Shown here piece by piece: positions 35,820 through 47,541 of a stretch of DNA of 64,000 nt; position 1 is the first letter of the stretch, and every line of letters begins with the position of its first letter. The stretch is from Solen grandis (Eukaryota; Mollusca; Bivalvia; Adapedonta; Solenidae), in NCBI GenBank assembly GCA_021229015.1, contig CM037777.1, positions 60,288,642 to 60,352,641 on the forward strand. Direction: 5' to 3'. The position numbers and the translations under genes are program-made. Below the pieces are notes generated by a model. That model had not been told where the DNA came from. It ran no database searches and worked only from the letters and a program-made list of their open reading frames with translations.

Positions 35820-38800
35820 CTTTTATACAAAACTTTGCTAGTTTTACCAAAAGCGTTTTTTGGTCTGTTGTAATAATATTTAGGAATAAACTGTATTCTT
35901 AAATCTCTATATAATGGGCATTTAAGTATAAAATGAAGCTCATCTTCTTTTTCATTTAAGTTACATAGAGTACATTTACGTTGGCTTCTAACAATATTTG
36001 AGCGTCTACCTGTTTCAATACTTAATTTATGTGAAGAAAGTCGGATTTGTGCTATAGTATTTCTAAGAGTTCAATTACTTAGCAGCAACAGATATTCAGA
36101 GCATTCATACACAGTTTGAACAAAATGACATATTATTTCTCCAAGTCGTAATATATATATATCTTTTAAACGTGTTTTTAAAATAGGTATAAACATGTCA
36201 ACATCTACTGATTCTGGAAATAACCAAATCTCATGAAACCCGGCGTTTTGTAAAATATTCATACTTTCTTTTGACCAATTCTCAAAATTTCCTAATATTA
36301 TTTCTTGTCGTTGATTATCTCTTACCGTCTTTAAAATAATATTATCTCCCTTATTTTCCATATAATTTTAACCAATACTTAACCATACGTACATACCGTG
36401 TAATATAAAATGAAATCTTCCCAGTTCTGAATATAAGGCTAGGGTATTGGTTGAATTTTTTACATTTATAAGTCTCTTACAAAAAATTTTATGAATAATT
36501 TCTAAATTTTCTGCTTTAATATCTCCCCAGACTTCACAACCGCATTTGAGGATGGATAAAACGTACGAGTCAAAAAGATTAAACAATGTGTCTACTGGAA
36601 TATTTTTCCCTCTAATGATATTTAATAATGAATGCATTGCCCTTAAAGCTTTACCCCTTAATGTATTTGTGGCAGGAACAAAAGAACCTCCACTCGACAT
36701 GACAATACCGAGATAGATGAACGTATTTACAATTTCAATATCCTGACCTCCATACAACCATTTTCCCCCCCGTTTTAACTTCCCACCTTGTTTAAAAGTC
36801 ATTACTTTTGTTTTCTCAACATTCACCGTTTGATTCCATTTGTCGCAATATATTTTCAATAGATTTAATAACTCTTGTAATCCTTGAGCTGTTTCTGAAC
36901 AAATAACAGCATCATCAGCAAATAATAATAAATAATTCGACTATTGGTCTATTAACACCCCGGCATTACTATTTTCTTTTAAACAATTTTCGATATCATT
37001 AATGAAAAGAGAAAACATTATAGGTGATGTAATCTCTCCCTGGAACAAACCGATTTCGCTCTGTAAAAAATCCGAAAGCGTTTCCATATGTTTTACAGCT
37101 AATTAGACATCATTATACATTGACCTAATTACAGAAAAAAGTTTCCAATCAATGCCATGTTCAATCAATTTATACCATAGACAATTTCGGTTTATATAAT
37201 CATATGCTCATTTGAAATCTATAAAACATGTATACAAGTTCTTTTTCTTATTAAACTGCGATTTTATTAAGTTATGTAATACGAATATGTTGTCCACTGT
37301 ACTGTAGCTCTCTTTAAAACCAAACTGCGCATGTAAAAGTTTATCATTATTCACTGACCACTTCTTTAACCTTTCATTTTAAACAACTGTAAACAGCTTG
37401 GAAAAACAACTAGTAATCGCTATGCCTCTATAATTACACGGATCCGAAGGGGCACCTTTCTTATATAATGGTACCAGTACCCCGTTAGACCATGCCCGTG
37501 GAAACTGTTGTGTGTCTAAAATATGAATGAATAATAAAACTAGCGATTTACCAAGTATGTCAACCCCCTCCTTAAAATACTCATATATAATGCAGTCTTA
37601 TGAACATGACTTACTGGTCCCTAATTTTCTTGTCGCGAGCTTGATTTATTCAAACGTGATTGGTCTATCTAATTCAGGAAACGATGTATCCTTTTGACTA
37701 TTATCAAAATTATTTAAGAATTCTAACACCCCAGGATCTTCATTCTTATGAGGAGATGATAAAATATCTTGAAAATGATGCTGGAATTCAGATAAAGATA
37801 TCGTGTTTGCTAATATTAGTATGTTTCTTATGCTTAAAATAATTCCAAAATTGCCGTGGATTTTTACGTCTCAGATTATTTAAATTTCTATTAAATTGGT
37901 AATTAAACTCACGTTTTTTTCTTTCTACAACAATATTTATAATCTCGTTTTTTATGCAAAACTCCTTTCGTTTTTCATGACTTTTCTCCCAGTTATAATT
38001 TTGCATTGCTTGTTGAACCATTTCATATTTGATTCCACATTAATCGTCGTACCAATTGTGTCTATTCCCATCAGTATCAACAAAATTACATTTATTATTA
38101 CTCCGTTTTTTTCTCAAAATATTTATTTCCTTTTTCATTTAAAAAAAGTGTGAATGAATTGACTAATGCGTCTATTTCGACACCATCATTTATACCAGCA
38201 ATTAATTCATTTTCTAACATATCTATACTATCATTTATATCTCTCAAAAATATGTCTTTAAAATCAGGATTCCATTTATAAAATACGCTCGTTTTTTTGA
38301 AAATTATTAGTATAAATCGTATTTGTTTTAAGTGTAAATGATATAGGAGCGTGGTTAGAAAAAATATTAAATTCATGTATATTAAACGTACATATATAGC
38401 CAAAATTCATTTGATGTGTAAGTAAGTAATCTACAATACTTTCACCATTATATGTAAAACATGTAAAATTGCCAACATGTTTATAGTCTTCCGTTCACAA
38501 TTCTTACGTTCGCTGCCCGACACAGATCAAGTAGACATTCGCCGAAGCGGTTAGATGTTTTGTCACGTGTTTTTCTTGTTAAGATTGGGGATTAAAAAGG
38601 TCTACGTTATACACATTGTGACTAGGTGAGTTTTCAGGTGCATCATATGTAAAACATAGATACATATCCTCATTAGTTTTCCAAAACGATTTTAATAATT
38701 TCAACCAAATAATACAATCAATTTCATTTTTTTCTAACTTTACCCCCTTTCTAATAGAGTCTTTAATATATATTATTATACCCCCACTTGACCGTTTTGC

Positions 38801-38985
38801 ACGTCTGTGTTTAAAGGCCTATAGGAGTGAATGGGGTTACTGAGTCAGTCACTGAGTTTTTATTCGTCCACGTTTCTGATAATCCAATGATATACTCTTT
38901 TCATAAATTTACAAATTCGTCCGAAGACTTTTTCTCTGCAGTCAGTCCCTCAACGTTCCAGTGCAAGCACTTCACACCACCCTCA
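35820..38985 (-). pseudogene. LINE A ORF2 (endonuclease / reverse transcriptase), broken
   Basis: In the living element this protein nicks target DNA and copies the RNA into the nick. On the minus strand the start shows CLHWNVEGLT (EEP endonuclease, about 38975-38940) and later SIVDYLL and HAPISF. RT landmarks follow: YRGIAITSCFSKLFT, QFGF..STVD, FIDFK-stop-AYD (motif A, about 37200-37230, carrying an in-frame TGA), GLFQGEITSPIMFSLFI (motif B, about 37025-37055) and FADDA (catalytic motif C, 36909-36923). The thumb-region frame 36859-36368 is open for 163 codons. The C-terminal end (about 36060-35900) has CTLCN...EDELHFILKCPLY, the Cys/His segment typical of such ORF2 proteins. Frames shift repeatedly between these blocks. 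Confidence 0.88.
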
Positions 38986-38993
38986 CAGTTGTC

Positions 38994-39985
38994 CTAGGCA
39001 TCCCTATACAGTTCGTTTTGGATGTAGAGCTTATCCACCCTAAGAAACGCCTCCTTGCCGTCCAATATAGCCTGTTGCATGATGGGAATGAGTCGCTTCC
39101 GCCTCTCCATAACCTCCCGGGGAAACTGCTCGCATATACCAAACCCTGTACCTTTCAAGAGCCGCGCCGCCTTCCGCACTTGTTCTTTATCGGGGTCAAA
39201 CGCGAATTTCGCCACGATCGGTCGGATTTTCCCATGTCGAAATGAGCCCACTCGATGTGCTCTCTGAATTCTGATGTTTGTTTTCGCATTTTCTATTTTC
39301 AGCTTCTCTTCAATAAAATTTAATATCTTGTCTTTGCATTGTTCATCTTTCTCTTCAGGTAAATTGAAACATTATAAATTGTCTCTCATACTCCTGCTCT
39401 TTAAATCTATGATATCTTCCTGTAGTTGTGCTTCTTTCTGATATCTTCCTGTAGTTGTGCTTCTTTCTTTTTTCTCTCATTTTCTTCTTTCTTCATCTGG
39501 GCGAATAACGTATCCAACTCTTTTTGTTTCTGACTGATGCTATCGAGCATACTTGTGTCGAAAGCTCGACTTGTTTCTAGGTCGCTTAGCCGAGATTCTA
39601 TGACGCTGATCTTTTGACCGCTATCCTGGACTTGCAAGGACAATTTGTTCACCGTGAATTGGATGGAGTCAAGTTGTTTCAGTTTACTGTCCAATGCGTC
39701 CAGTCTTTGCAAAATAATTGAGAACATGTCTGTTTGTGTATTGGACGAGTAAGACTGTGTGTTTTGCTGTTGGCCATTATTACATAACTCAGAGGACGCG
39801 GACATCATGGCCATGAATTGACCTTGTTGATTCATAATAGGAGCACTATTTGACAAATTGTTAGTCAAAGTCTGGTATTGATTTTGGTTTTGAGGAGTGC
39901 TAAATATCTGACCTGTATAATTTGTACCACGCTGAACTTCTGGTCCTCCTCCTTGTACCGGTATATTTTTAGAAATGAGCCACAA
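38994..39985 (-). pseudogene. LINE A ORF1 (coiled coil plus RRM-like), broken by a 29-bp duplication
   Basis: ORF1 proteins bind the element RNA and act as chaperones. The N-terminal 192 codons (39985-39407) give a Q/N-rich start followed by a coiled coil (LQRLDALDSKLKQLDSIQF onward). The C-terminal part (39410-38994) contains RAHRVGSFRHGKIRPIVAKF and LLKGTGFGICEQFP, the L1-type ORF1 RRM/C-terminal domain. The two parts are put out of frame by a perfect 29-bp tandem duplication (39411-39439 and 39440-39468), and one TAA interrupts the RSMRDNL...FNLPEE segment. Otherwise it is well preserved, so inactivation may be fairly recent. Confidence 0.88.
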
Positions 39986-39997
39986 ACGGCGATATGC

Positions 39998-40125
39998 AGC
40001 ATCTTAACGTATGTAACTTACGGTGAGCTGTATTCGGTGTAAGCTGTATACGGGTTTTTAGTCGACGTAAACAGCTCATGCGTAAGCTGTATACGGCGTG
40101 AGCTATATACGGTGTAACAATGCAC
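39998..40125. repeat. GAGCTGTATACGG-type short repeats, right block
   Basis: Five or so copies of 'GTGAGCTGTATaCGGtGTAA' and its inverse, next to the 5' end of LINE A. They are related to the block at 34800-34985. Confidence 0.7.
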
Positions 40126-40461
40126 ATCTAGCTTAATTAATTAATTTCATATTTCAGACTCTGTCTCTAAATGGTGATTATAAAGTACTCAAAATTATCT
40201 ATTTTTATAAACCAAGAATATACGCTAAATTGATATCCTCACCAATGCGGTAAATCTGCCACACAATGAATTGCTTTTGTTGTATTTGTTATAGTATCAT
40301 ATTATTTAAGAGTACGGTCAGGTTAATGTGAAAGAAAATTAAAGTTTTTGTACATGAGCCTAAATGAGTATTGACTAAATAATAACAGTAGCTGTTCTTC
40401 CCATGATGTTAAAAGTAACTCTTTACATGCTTTATTATACCTTCAAGAGATCAAGACATTT

Positions 40462-40722
40462 AGTTTAATTGGTTTTATATGCCGCCAACAACATTTCAGT
40501 CATAAATAGATATAGTACTGCAACTATCAAACCGTAAATATGTGGCATGATTTCACACCCAATCTCATTATCCTTTCATCGGGTAAATCAGTCTTGGAAC
40601 CACCTTTCAATGCTTAGCAAAGAATTATACCTGTACCAATTATACGACTATGGTATGTCGCGGCCGCCGGGAATTGAACCTACAACCTCCCGACGGTCCT
40701 ACCACTGGGATCCGGTAATGTA
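40462..40722 (-). mobile_element. SINE family 1, diverged
   Basis: Recognisable from tail to head: 'ccgccaacaacatttcagtca', 'atgtggcatgatttcacaccc', 'ttatacgactatggtatgtcg', 'gaattgaacctacaacctcc'. More diverged than the other copies. Confidence 0.8.
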
Positions 40723-41287
40723 ATTTGATAGGAAATAGTTGATTTTGTTATCTAAGAGTTGATGTAAAGCAACCACCTTATTTATACCTGCATGCATTAA
40801 AAATACGAAATGGAATTCCAGTGGTTATAGAGTATGTGGCATTTTAAATAAGTTTTACTAGCAAGAATCAATTAAGTAACGCTGAAATTAGTTACCAGAC
40901 CCTATCCGACTGAAAGTAAAAACAAAATTTGTATCCAGTGTATTGGAACTAATGTGTTATCTAAACGAGTTAGCATGGTTTAATTAATATTTTATATATC
41001 TCCATGCACTGACTGTTAAAGATGCAAATTAAAGATAGCGTATGGATTTTACTCGACATTAGGAAATGTGCTTTTCTTTTACAAACTTAACAATATTGAG
41101 TAGTAGAATTTGCATAAAATTAATTTGAATATATTTACATATATATTTATATATCGAGATTTATATCGTTTATCTATGTTTTATTTAATTGTGATATTTA
41201 CACATACTTTGTGAAGAACATGGATTAACTACTTATATAAATCAAATCTTAACACTTTACACGTTGGAAGAAATATTCAGACACATT

Positions 41288-41330
41288 TGTGTGTGTGTAT
41301 GTGTGTGTGTGTGTGTGTGTGTATAGAGTA

Positions 41331-41376
<46 letters not shown>
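41288..41376. repeat. Compound (GT)n-(TA)n microsatellite
   Basis: GTGTGTGTGT runs (about 41288-41322), a short spacer, then about 44 bp of TA repeats (about 41332-41375). Confidence 0.95.
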
Positions 41377-41378
<2 letters not shown>

Positions 41379-41789
41379 AATTATCGTTTTGTTTTTTATT
41401 GAAAATTTACACTTTTAAACTTCGCACACAATGCTTGAAAAGCGAACCTCGAGCTTTCGTCTTTAAACTACAGACTTCGTTAGAAGAATAATAGTATTGA
41501 ATAATCTTCATGTCAAAAAAGATTTTCTCCCACTATCTTGACAATATATTGGCAGAAACAAACAAGGCATGCCTAAATTAATTCAAGGTATAGTGAGTTA
41601 AGCATAAATCCATAAAAAGGATCGTGTTTGTGGAAGATTCATACCCGAATTCAGAATATATAGCTTAATATAATGACAAACCGCATACTTTATCGTTACA
41701 CGTGATGCGAGGTGATAGTCATGACAAAATGGCATTTTTAATTAAATAAAAAAGGAAATGACAACATAAAAAGTCAATTAGCTTAATGC

Positions 41790-41897
41790 ATGTATTGTCT
41801 GCTGGATTATCATCATAACAAAATAAATAATACAGTGCATGTCATATCGTGCTGTAATGGCTTTGTCCCGGTCACAATCGCATACACCACACAGCCT
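41790..41897 (-). CDS. Possible terminal exon of the candidate secreted-protein gene
   Basis: On the minus strand, AATATTCTGTGCAG is a plausible splice acceptor (AG at 41899-41898; an alternative AG at 41897-41896). The acceptor phase can match the donor at 42330. The first choice opens a frame of about 27 codons to a TGA. The second opens a longer Cys-rich frame (LCGVCDCDRDKAITARYDM onward) to a TAA. Both are open, so the frame is undecided. This exon is much less certain than the two upstream ones. Confidence 0.15.
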
Positions 41898-42003
41898 CTG
41901 CACAGAATATTTTTTTTTGTCTTCAAGCAAATCTCAATTCATTCCGGGAATTAATTTGCAAAAGATAGATTACATTATGTTTTTATAATGGCAGTACACC
42001 ACT

Positions 42004-42070
42004 TTCACTGTGGCATAGTGGTACATTGTCAAGCTGGAGTATGTAGATTCGAATCTATTTTTTTTCCATT
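42004..42070 (+). other. tRNA-like fossil or SINE head, not a functional tRNA
   Basis: TGGCATAGTGG (about 42011-42021) matches the pol III box A, and AGATTCGAATCTA (about 42046-42058) resembles box B at tRNA-like spacing. An eight-T run typical of pol III termination follows. The acceptor and anticodon stems do not pair, so this is a relic. Confidence 0.4.
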
Positions 42071-42329
42071 AACACGTGATTTAGATTTAAGCCTGTGAAA
42101 ACCCGTATACGGTTATATATCATAACATGTGAATCACGTGCTTAGTTTCTCATTTTCGCCAGTGCAAAACATGACCATGCTGGTGTTTTGTTGTTGTTGT
42201 TTTTGTCTTCTTAAAATGTAAATTAAAAATCTGAAATCAAAGTAAAGATTTAAAGTAAAGGACAAAAAGTAAATTATAGTACTTTAAATATAAACGATTG
42301 AGAGACAAAAGAAAAAAAATGAAACTTAC

Positions 42330-42584
42330 GAAACATATTTAGAACCAATCCGTATCTTCAAGCATTGACGCGCATGGTGTTTACCACTATGCCGCAGCAG
42401 ACAGTCGTGCTTTTTTTTAATTAACTTTTTTGACGATGCATCGTTGAAGCGGATTTTAGAGGCTGCATACTTTGTAGAATCAATAATGTCTACGAATGCT
42501 TTCACTGAAGTTCTTAACCTTAGTATAAGTAGTTGTAAACCACAACGTTCAGTGTCGGAAATTTGTGACACTGCTTTCAGAAAG
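42330..42584 (-). CDS. Candidate internal exon, small secreted protein (unrecognised)
   Basis: A minus-strand open segment of 255 bp lies between a plausible acceptor (ATATCATTTTTAG, AG at 42586-42585) and a consensus donor (TTTC/GTAAGT, GT at 42329-42328). It enters and leaves in phase 2. The incoming phase matches exactly the phase of the ATG exon at 46304-46243, with the split codon becoming Ser. It would encode about 84 residues including ISDTERCGLQLLILRLRTSV and a basic Cys/His part HDCLLRHSGKHHARQC. I recognise no family. The implied intron to the first exon is 3.66 kb and contains two SINE pieces and a MITE. Alternative: a chance open segment; RNA evidence is needed to be sure. Confidence 0.3.
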
Positions 42585-43004
42585 CTAAAAATGATATTTC
42601 ACCTGTTACAAATATATTGAGAGCAAGCCGCAGACAGTAAGGCACAATTTGTAAGTATGTGCCGACGCCGTGGAACGATGTCAAGTGGCCCCAAATCTTC
42701 AATTCTTTCCCGATAACGTTTTTTTTTTTTTTTTTTTTTTATATTCCCGAGTATGGTATATTTTAAACGGTTTTTAGATTCTTTCCTCTATTTCCAAATG
42801 CCTTACCCGTCGACGCTTCTGTCGCCTCCATTCCAGTAGTTGCCACAAAAAGGGTGAGCATTAAACGATCAAGTTATCACTATACAAAAAAAAAGTTTTA
42901 CCATTTGACACCAATACCCACATATAGAGTCGATCCACATTATGCTGGGAGCAAAATGAGCACCATTTTGGACTCCTTTGTATTGCTCTTCAACACCTCA
43001 TAAG

Positions 43005-43258
43005 GTTTGTTTGTTTGTTAATTGGGTTTAACGTCCCACCGACAATATTTCAGTCATTTGGAGACGATGGTATAGTGATATGACATTGCAGTATCACACC
43101 GTAGACATGTAGCATGATACCACAACCAGTCACATTATCCTGACACCGGTTCAACCAGTCCTGACACTACCCTATTATGCTGAGCGCCAACCAAGGGAGT
43201 TATACCAGTACCCTTTTTACGACTTTGGTATGTCGCGGCCGGGAATCGAAGCCACGAC
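43005..43258 (-). mobile_element. SINE family 1, head-truncated
   Basis: The tail GTTTGTTTGTTTGTTAATTG is followed by AACGTCCCACCGACAATA, the body, and TATGTCGCGGCCGGGAATCG. The first part of the tRNA-like head is lost. It lies in the putative intron of the candidate gene. Confidence 0.88.
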
Positions 43259-43299
43259 AGAAGTCTGAAATGCTTAAACTATAAAGTATTGATGTTATG

Positions 43300-43560
43300 C
43301 TATGGACAAACCTCTCTTTACATAAGGCCAAACAAATTGTTCCGTTTCTGGTCTCCAGCAAAAAGAAAAATAGGGTAGGTAGTTAGGTTCTTTTAATGGA
43401 CAGAAAGGTAAAAAGAGGCGGAACTATTTTTAAAAGCGGAAAGGTAAACAAAAACTTAAGGGTCGGTCGATAATAGAGAGGTTCGGTCGGGAGATCATAA
43501 ACGGAACTTTTTTCTGCCTAAACAATAGAGGGTAATTGAAGAAATATAGGAAGTAGATGT
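43300..43560. repeat. Possible dispersed repeat, unclassified
   Basis: A stretch with 'gttccgtttctggtctccagc', 'tagggtaggtagttaggttc' and 'gggtcggtcgataatag' differs in composition from its surroundings. It looks like a dispersed repeat, but there is no second copy in this window to prove it. Confidence 0.3.
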
Positions 43561-45120
43561 TTAGTTCCTGAGCAATGCACTTCTACATCACATAAGGTAG
43601 CCAATGTCTAAATTTGGAATGAATCCATTAATGTTGAAATTATGTTTCAGACATTTTTTTTTACAAAATTAACTAATAAGGATTCTTCAAGCATTAGATG
43701 AGTTTTTGTTCTTGTGCCCCGGCAACAGCGTTGAATAAAATATCAAATAATAGAATCTTGGTTCTTGTGCAATGCACTCTAACTTCATAAAGTATCCATG
43801 ATCAAACTTTGAAAGGAAATCATTCAATAGTGTTGAAGATATGCACAGGATACTTTTTAACAAAATCAAATAAGGGGGATAATTCAAATATGATATGTGT
43901 TTTAATGTGTATTTTGTTTTTAGTTTATTTGCTTTTCTTTAGAACTTTTCTGAACATCACATATATTACATATTCATCTGAGATGATGCAGCACAATTCT
44001 TATGTAGAAATCACCTGTCATATATATTCAATAATAACTTTTATAAAATGTATTTTACTGCTTTAGTGCCTACGGGCACTTGAAAATGTAGTACCGATAA
44101 TACAACAACGTTCTAAGTAATATCCCAGTTTTATATTATATAAAAGTGAGTTAAAGCATCTAGCATTTTTATCCTATACATGTGATCCCAAAAATGAGGT
44201 AAATATTGGCGAGTAATTAAATCTTGTCCATTTGTCCTCTGTTTTTTTCTTGCATGGTTATAAAGTAGTATTCAAAACTGACATACGTGTTTATAACAAT
44301 AGTTGGGACACATATTTACAGCGTATGTTATATCGACATGTGTTTCCTTTCCATATGTGAAACGCTGACATATCTGTGGTTGAAAATGAACAAAGCTGAT
44401 GTTTACAAAAGAACGTGTGATCTCATTTTTCTCTTATTTCAATGAATTTATTTTTTCTATATTTTGATATAAGACGTGTTTAATTACCGTAAGACCAAAA
44501 TGATATGCATTTCAATTAAATAACTACTGTTTCGGGTAGAGAACATAATAAATTCTGCAAAGATAAAATTACATTTTAAGTACAATACACCTGATTACAC
44601 AGTTTGACGAGTACATACAGATAGAAGGAGCATAGTAAAGAGTTGCTCCAAACATTCAATCCTGGAACATTTTGCAATACGTATAGGCCGAGATCTACTG
44701 GGTGTGAATACAACCTTTCAGCGATTGGACACTTTATGGATAATTGACACAAGTATTACCGTTAGCAAACTTTGTAAAATCTTGGAAAGTTAAAAAAGGA
44801 AAGAGAATACAGAATATCCACAGAAATAAACAGTACGACAAGGATATTTTTCTCCATACAAATCAGACAATTTAAATAGTGATACGTATATAACACTTAA
44901 ACAATAACACCAAAGTCAGTAACGCCCTTTTCTTAAAGTATCAATTCCAGTGAGGGCTTTGATGAAATAAGCTCCCATGTGCTTGATTTATGCTTTAATA
45001 ATTCAACTTGGGTCGTTCAGCTGATGATTTGTCCTTTTAATGCTGAGAATATAGCTTTTTGTCTGGAAACAAAATCTAGATTACATCGAGCTAGACATAG
45101 CACCTTTTACACTCTAAATT

Positions 45121-45190
45121 GGTTTGTTTGTTTTTTTGTTGGGTTTAACGTCCTACGTATTTCAGTCTCTACATAGGCCACGTTGTACAA
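45121..45190 (-). mobile_element. SINE family 1, tail fragment
   Basis: GGTTTGTTTGTTTTTTTGTT followed by GGGTTTAACGTCCTACG and 'tatttcagtc', then unrelated sequence. Confidence 0.75.
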
Positions 45191-45361
45191 TGAAGTATAA
45201 GGTCACATAAGAATGTAAATACGTAATTTTTCTCAGAATAATTTCTTTTTCCATTTTCATTCCAATTTTTGAAGTATTACTTTTATTTAGTTTTCCACAA
45301 TAAAATCAATGTTGTCATATGTCCATCTTCAACAATGCTTTAAATAATATCGCTTTAAATG

Positions 45362-45603
45362 TTAACCCTTTCCCTCATAGAGGACACCATGAAAAGACCT
45401 AAGCGAACAGCATAAAACCAGATCAGCCTGCGAGTAACTCGCAGGCTGATCAGGTTTTATGCTCTTCGCTGCTCCTCAGTGGTCTGGAAATGAGGATTTT
45501 GTAATTAAATTTGGTAAGGTTTAACTGTGGTTTTCTGCAGATCAGGCTTTATGTGATACCTATCGAGGGCGTCAAAATGAGTCTATATGAGGGAAAGGGT
45601 TAA
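45362..45603. mobile_element. TTAA-flanked hairpin MITE, copy 2 (intact hairpin)
   Basis: The ends TTAACCCTTTCCCTCATA and TATGAGGGAAAGGGTTAA are present. Inside, 45402-45434 and 45438-45470 are 33-bp inverted arms with a 3-bp loop and only a few mismatches, centred on GATCAGCCTGCGAG/CTCGCAGGCTGATC. Of the three copies in the window this is the only one with the full hairpin. No coding capacity. Confidence 0.9.
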
Positions 45604-45609
45604 GATTGT

Positions 45610-47286
45610 TAGGTAAGTGTGAAGAAGGTGTGTATGTGCTTCTGTTTCTTCTAACAATTTAAAGTCTATTCCCCCCTCCCAATCACTCTGTTGTTCAAAG
45701 TATTTTGTTTGTAAACAAAAAAGTCGTTAAAGATTGAATTAGATTCAACAAGTAATAGAATTAGTATACTTTTAAGGTGAATCTGACATATTACGAATGA
45801 CCATGACGTCCGAGATACTCGTCCAATAAAGTTAAAAAATCGATATTAGCTTCGCAATTTTGAGGTTCCATTAATAATTAATCAATATCAGTCAGTATCG
45901 AACACACACACACAAACACACACATATAAGAGTGCTTATTAAACAAAATTATGACCTTTTAAGACTAATCTGTGAAAAACCGAAAAGAAGGCTTGTTACT
46001 ATACTTGATTAGAATGCCGAAGAATGAAGATGATTGCAAATGTGAATTAAGTCAGTTTGTGTACTTCTGACCTTATTTCACTATAAAAAATATATTTTAT
46101 GTTTATTGAAGTAAAAATCGTACAATAATAACTATAAATAAATCATAAGTAAAAATCGTACAATAATAACTTACACGTAAAGGGATGAGTTCATTTTACT
46201 CACCACAACCACAGAAGCTAAGATAATACTAAATGTACTAACCTTCTTTGGCAGGAAACCGTTGCTAGAATCCAAGAAATACCTAGAATCACGAAGGAGC
46301 ACATGGTCACTAATACCACCGATAAACTCTTAACAACACGTCATATTGAAACAGAAAAATGCGTTTTGCCAATAAATAAACTTCTTTCCTATACGAGTGT
46401 CTGCTTGTTGTTTATTAATGAAACGAGCGTCTCTGAATAGCTGATATCACGCGCACCAGGAGTTACCTTTTTCTCAATGGAATTCAGGAAAAAAACTAGG
46501 ACTGACACGAAGGTTTTCGCATGCTCAAATGTTTGTTGTTAGGCAAACGTACTTGCTTTTAAATGTCTTACCTCTATCATTATTTTACAGTTTGGATATT
46601 TGCATAACTAGAACATGATCACACATCCGGAAATAGTGGACTTGAAATAGAATTAACAATGTAACCAGGTTAACGATATTAGCATACTATTGTGACCGGC
46701 ATTATCGTGTTTGTGTGTGTTTGAAAAATGAAAATAATTTCAAAGTAACACAAACGTACATGTGTGTGTATTATGACAGAGCTTCCCAAATGTCGTGAGG
46801 TAATAGTTTATATCTAACCACTAGACTGATACACGAGAATTTATTCATACTTACACTTTCTACAGTAAAATAACAGTTACTTAATTTATGGCTTCAATTT
46901 AAGATATGTCTGAGATATTTAGTTTTCTTTCGTAAATATTAATGTAATGGTACATAACTGTAGACTTACTCTCCATTTCTATTTTAATCCCGATGTTGAC
47001 ATGGAGCATTTACATCGTTGACTTCAAATTTCTGAAAACGTAAGAACACTCTTGAGACGATTTGTTAATATACAGCCCGATCACGATTAAGGATGGCAGG
47101 TCTGGAGAGGTTTCGTTACTTTATCGTACACATATAATATGACTGTGATCTTGTCACACACGATTTAAATTTAGTAATTCGATAAACATTTTAGAGGTCT
47201 CGAGTATAATTCTCAACACGTAATCTGTTTTGATATAGCAATTACTAGAGTTTCTTGCAGACATGTTTTATAATTCATGAGTTATT
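45610..47286. other. Mostly unannotated, contains the candidate first exon
   Basis: Apart from the candidate exon at 46243-46304, I see only a (CA)n run (about 45902-45926) and a small local duplication (AGTAAAAATCGTACAATAAT, twice, about 46110-46170). Confidence 0.5.
46243..46304 (-). CDS. Candidate first coding exon with signal peptide
   Basis: On the minus strand an ATG at 46304 with A at -3 (GTGACCATGT) starts MCSFVILGISWILATVSCQR, a short polar start plus hydrophobic core typical of a secretory signal peptide, with likely cleavage around VSC/QR. The frame then meets a donor-like AAG/GTTAGT (GT at 46242-46241) in phase 2, which joins in frame to the exon at 42584-42330. Function unknown. 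If real, the product is a small secreted, cysteine-containing, basic protein. Evidence is sequence logic only. Confidence 0.3.
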
Positions 47287-47541
47287 GGGGGCCGCCGTGG
47301 CCGAGCGGTTACAGTCGTGGACTACAAATCTCTCAGCCCCTCACCGCTGTGGGTTCGAATCCCGGTAGGGACTTCGGATTTTTCATGTGAGGAAGCCTTC
47401 CAGCTGGCTTGCGGTAGGTCGGTGGTTCTACCCGAAACCTCTGTGTACTCGGGGTCTTCCTCCACCTGTTATTAGCTGGACGTCGCTATATGATTGAAAT
47501 ACTATCGCAGCGACGGTAAACCCCAATAACAACAACAATCA
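47287..47541 (+). mobile_element. tRNA-derived SINE, family 2, complete
   Basis: The head GCCGTGGCCGAGCGGTTACA and GCTGTGGGTTCGAATCCCGG is followed by a body matching 24806-25058 and a tail CAATAACAACAACAATC. The flanks TCATGAGTTATTG and TCATGAGATATTG look like a target-site duplication with one mismatch. Confidence 0.93.

Larger units (their letters stand above)
35613..39985 (-). mobile_element. L1-like non-LTR retrotransposon (LINE A), degenerate
   Basis: Read on the minus strand: ORF1 (39985-38994), ORF2 with endonuclease and reverse transcriptase (about 38985-35820), then a short 3' region ending near an AACAGAACAGAACA run (about 35619-35633). The order ORF1, EEP endonuclease, RT, C-terminal Cys-rich segment is that of non-LTR elements. 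The clade cannot be fixed without phylogeny. Many stops and frameshifts make it inactive. The 5' boundary is uncertain, and the GAGCTGTATACG repeats at 39998-40125 may be host sequence or 5' UTR. Confidence 0.9.

Noticed and set aside
47289..47364. Possible tRNA-Ser/Leu gene
   Set aside because: Box A and box B are good but the acceptor arm does not pair and the sequence continues into a SINE body with a duplicated target site, so it is a SINE head.
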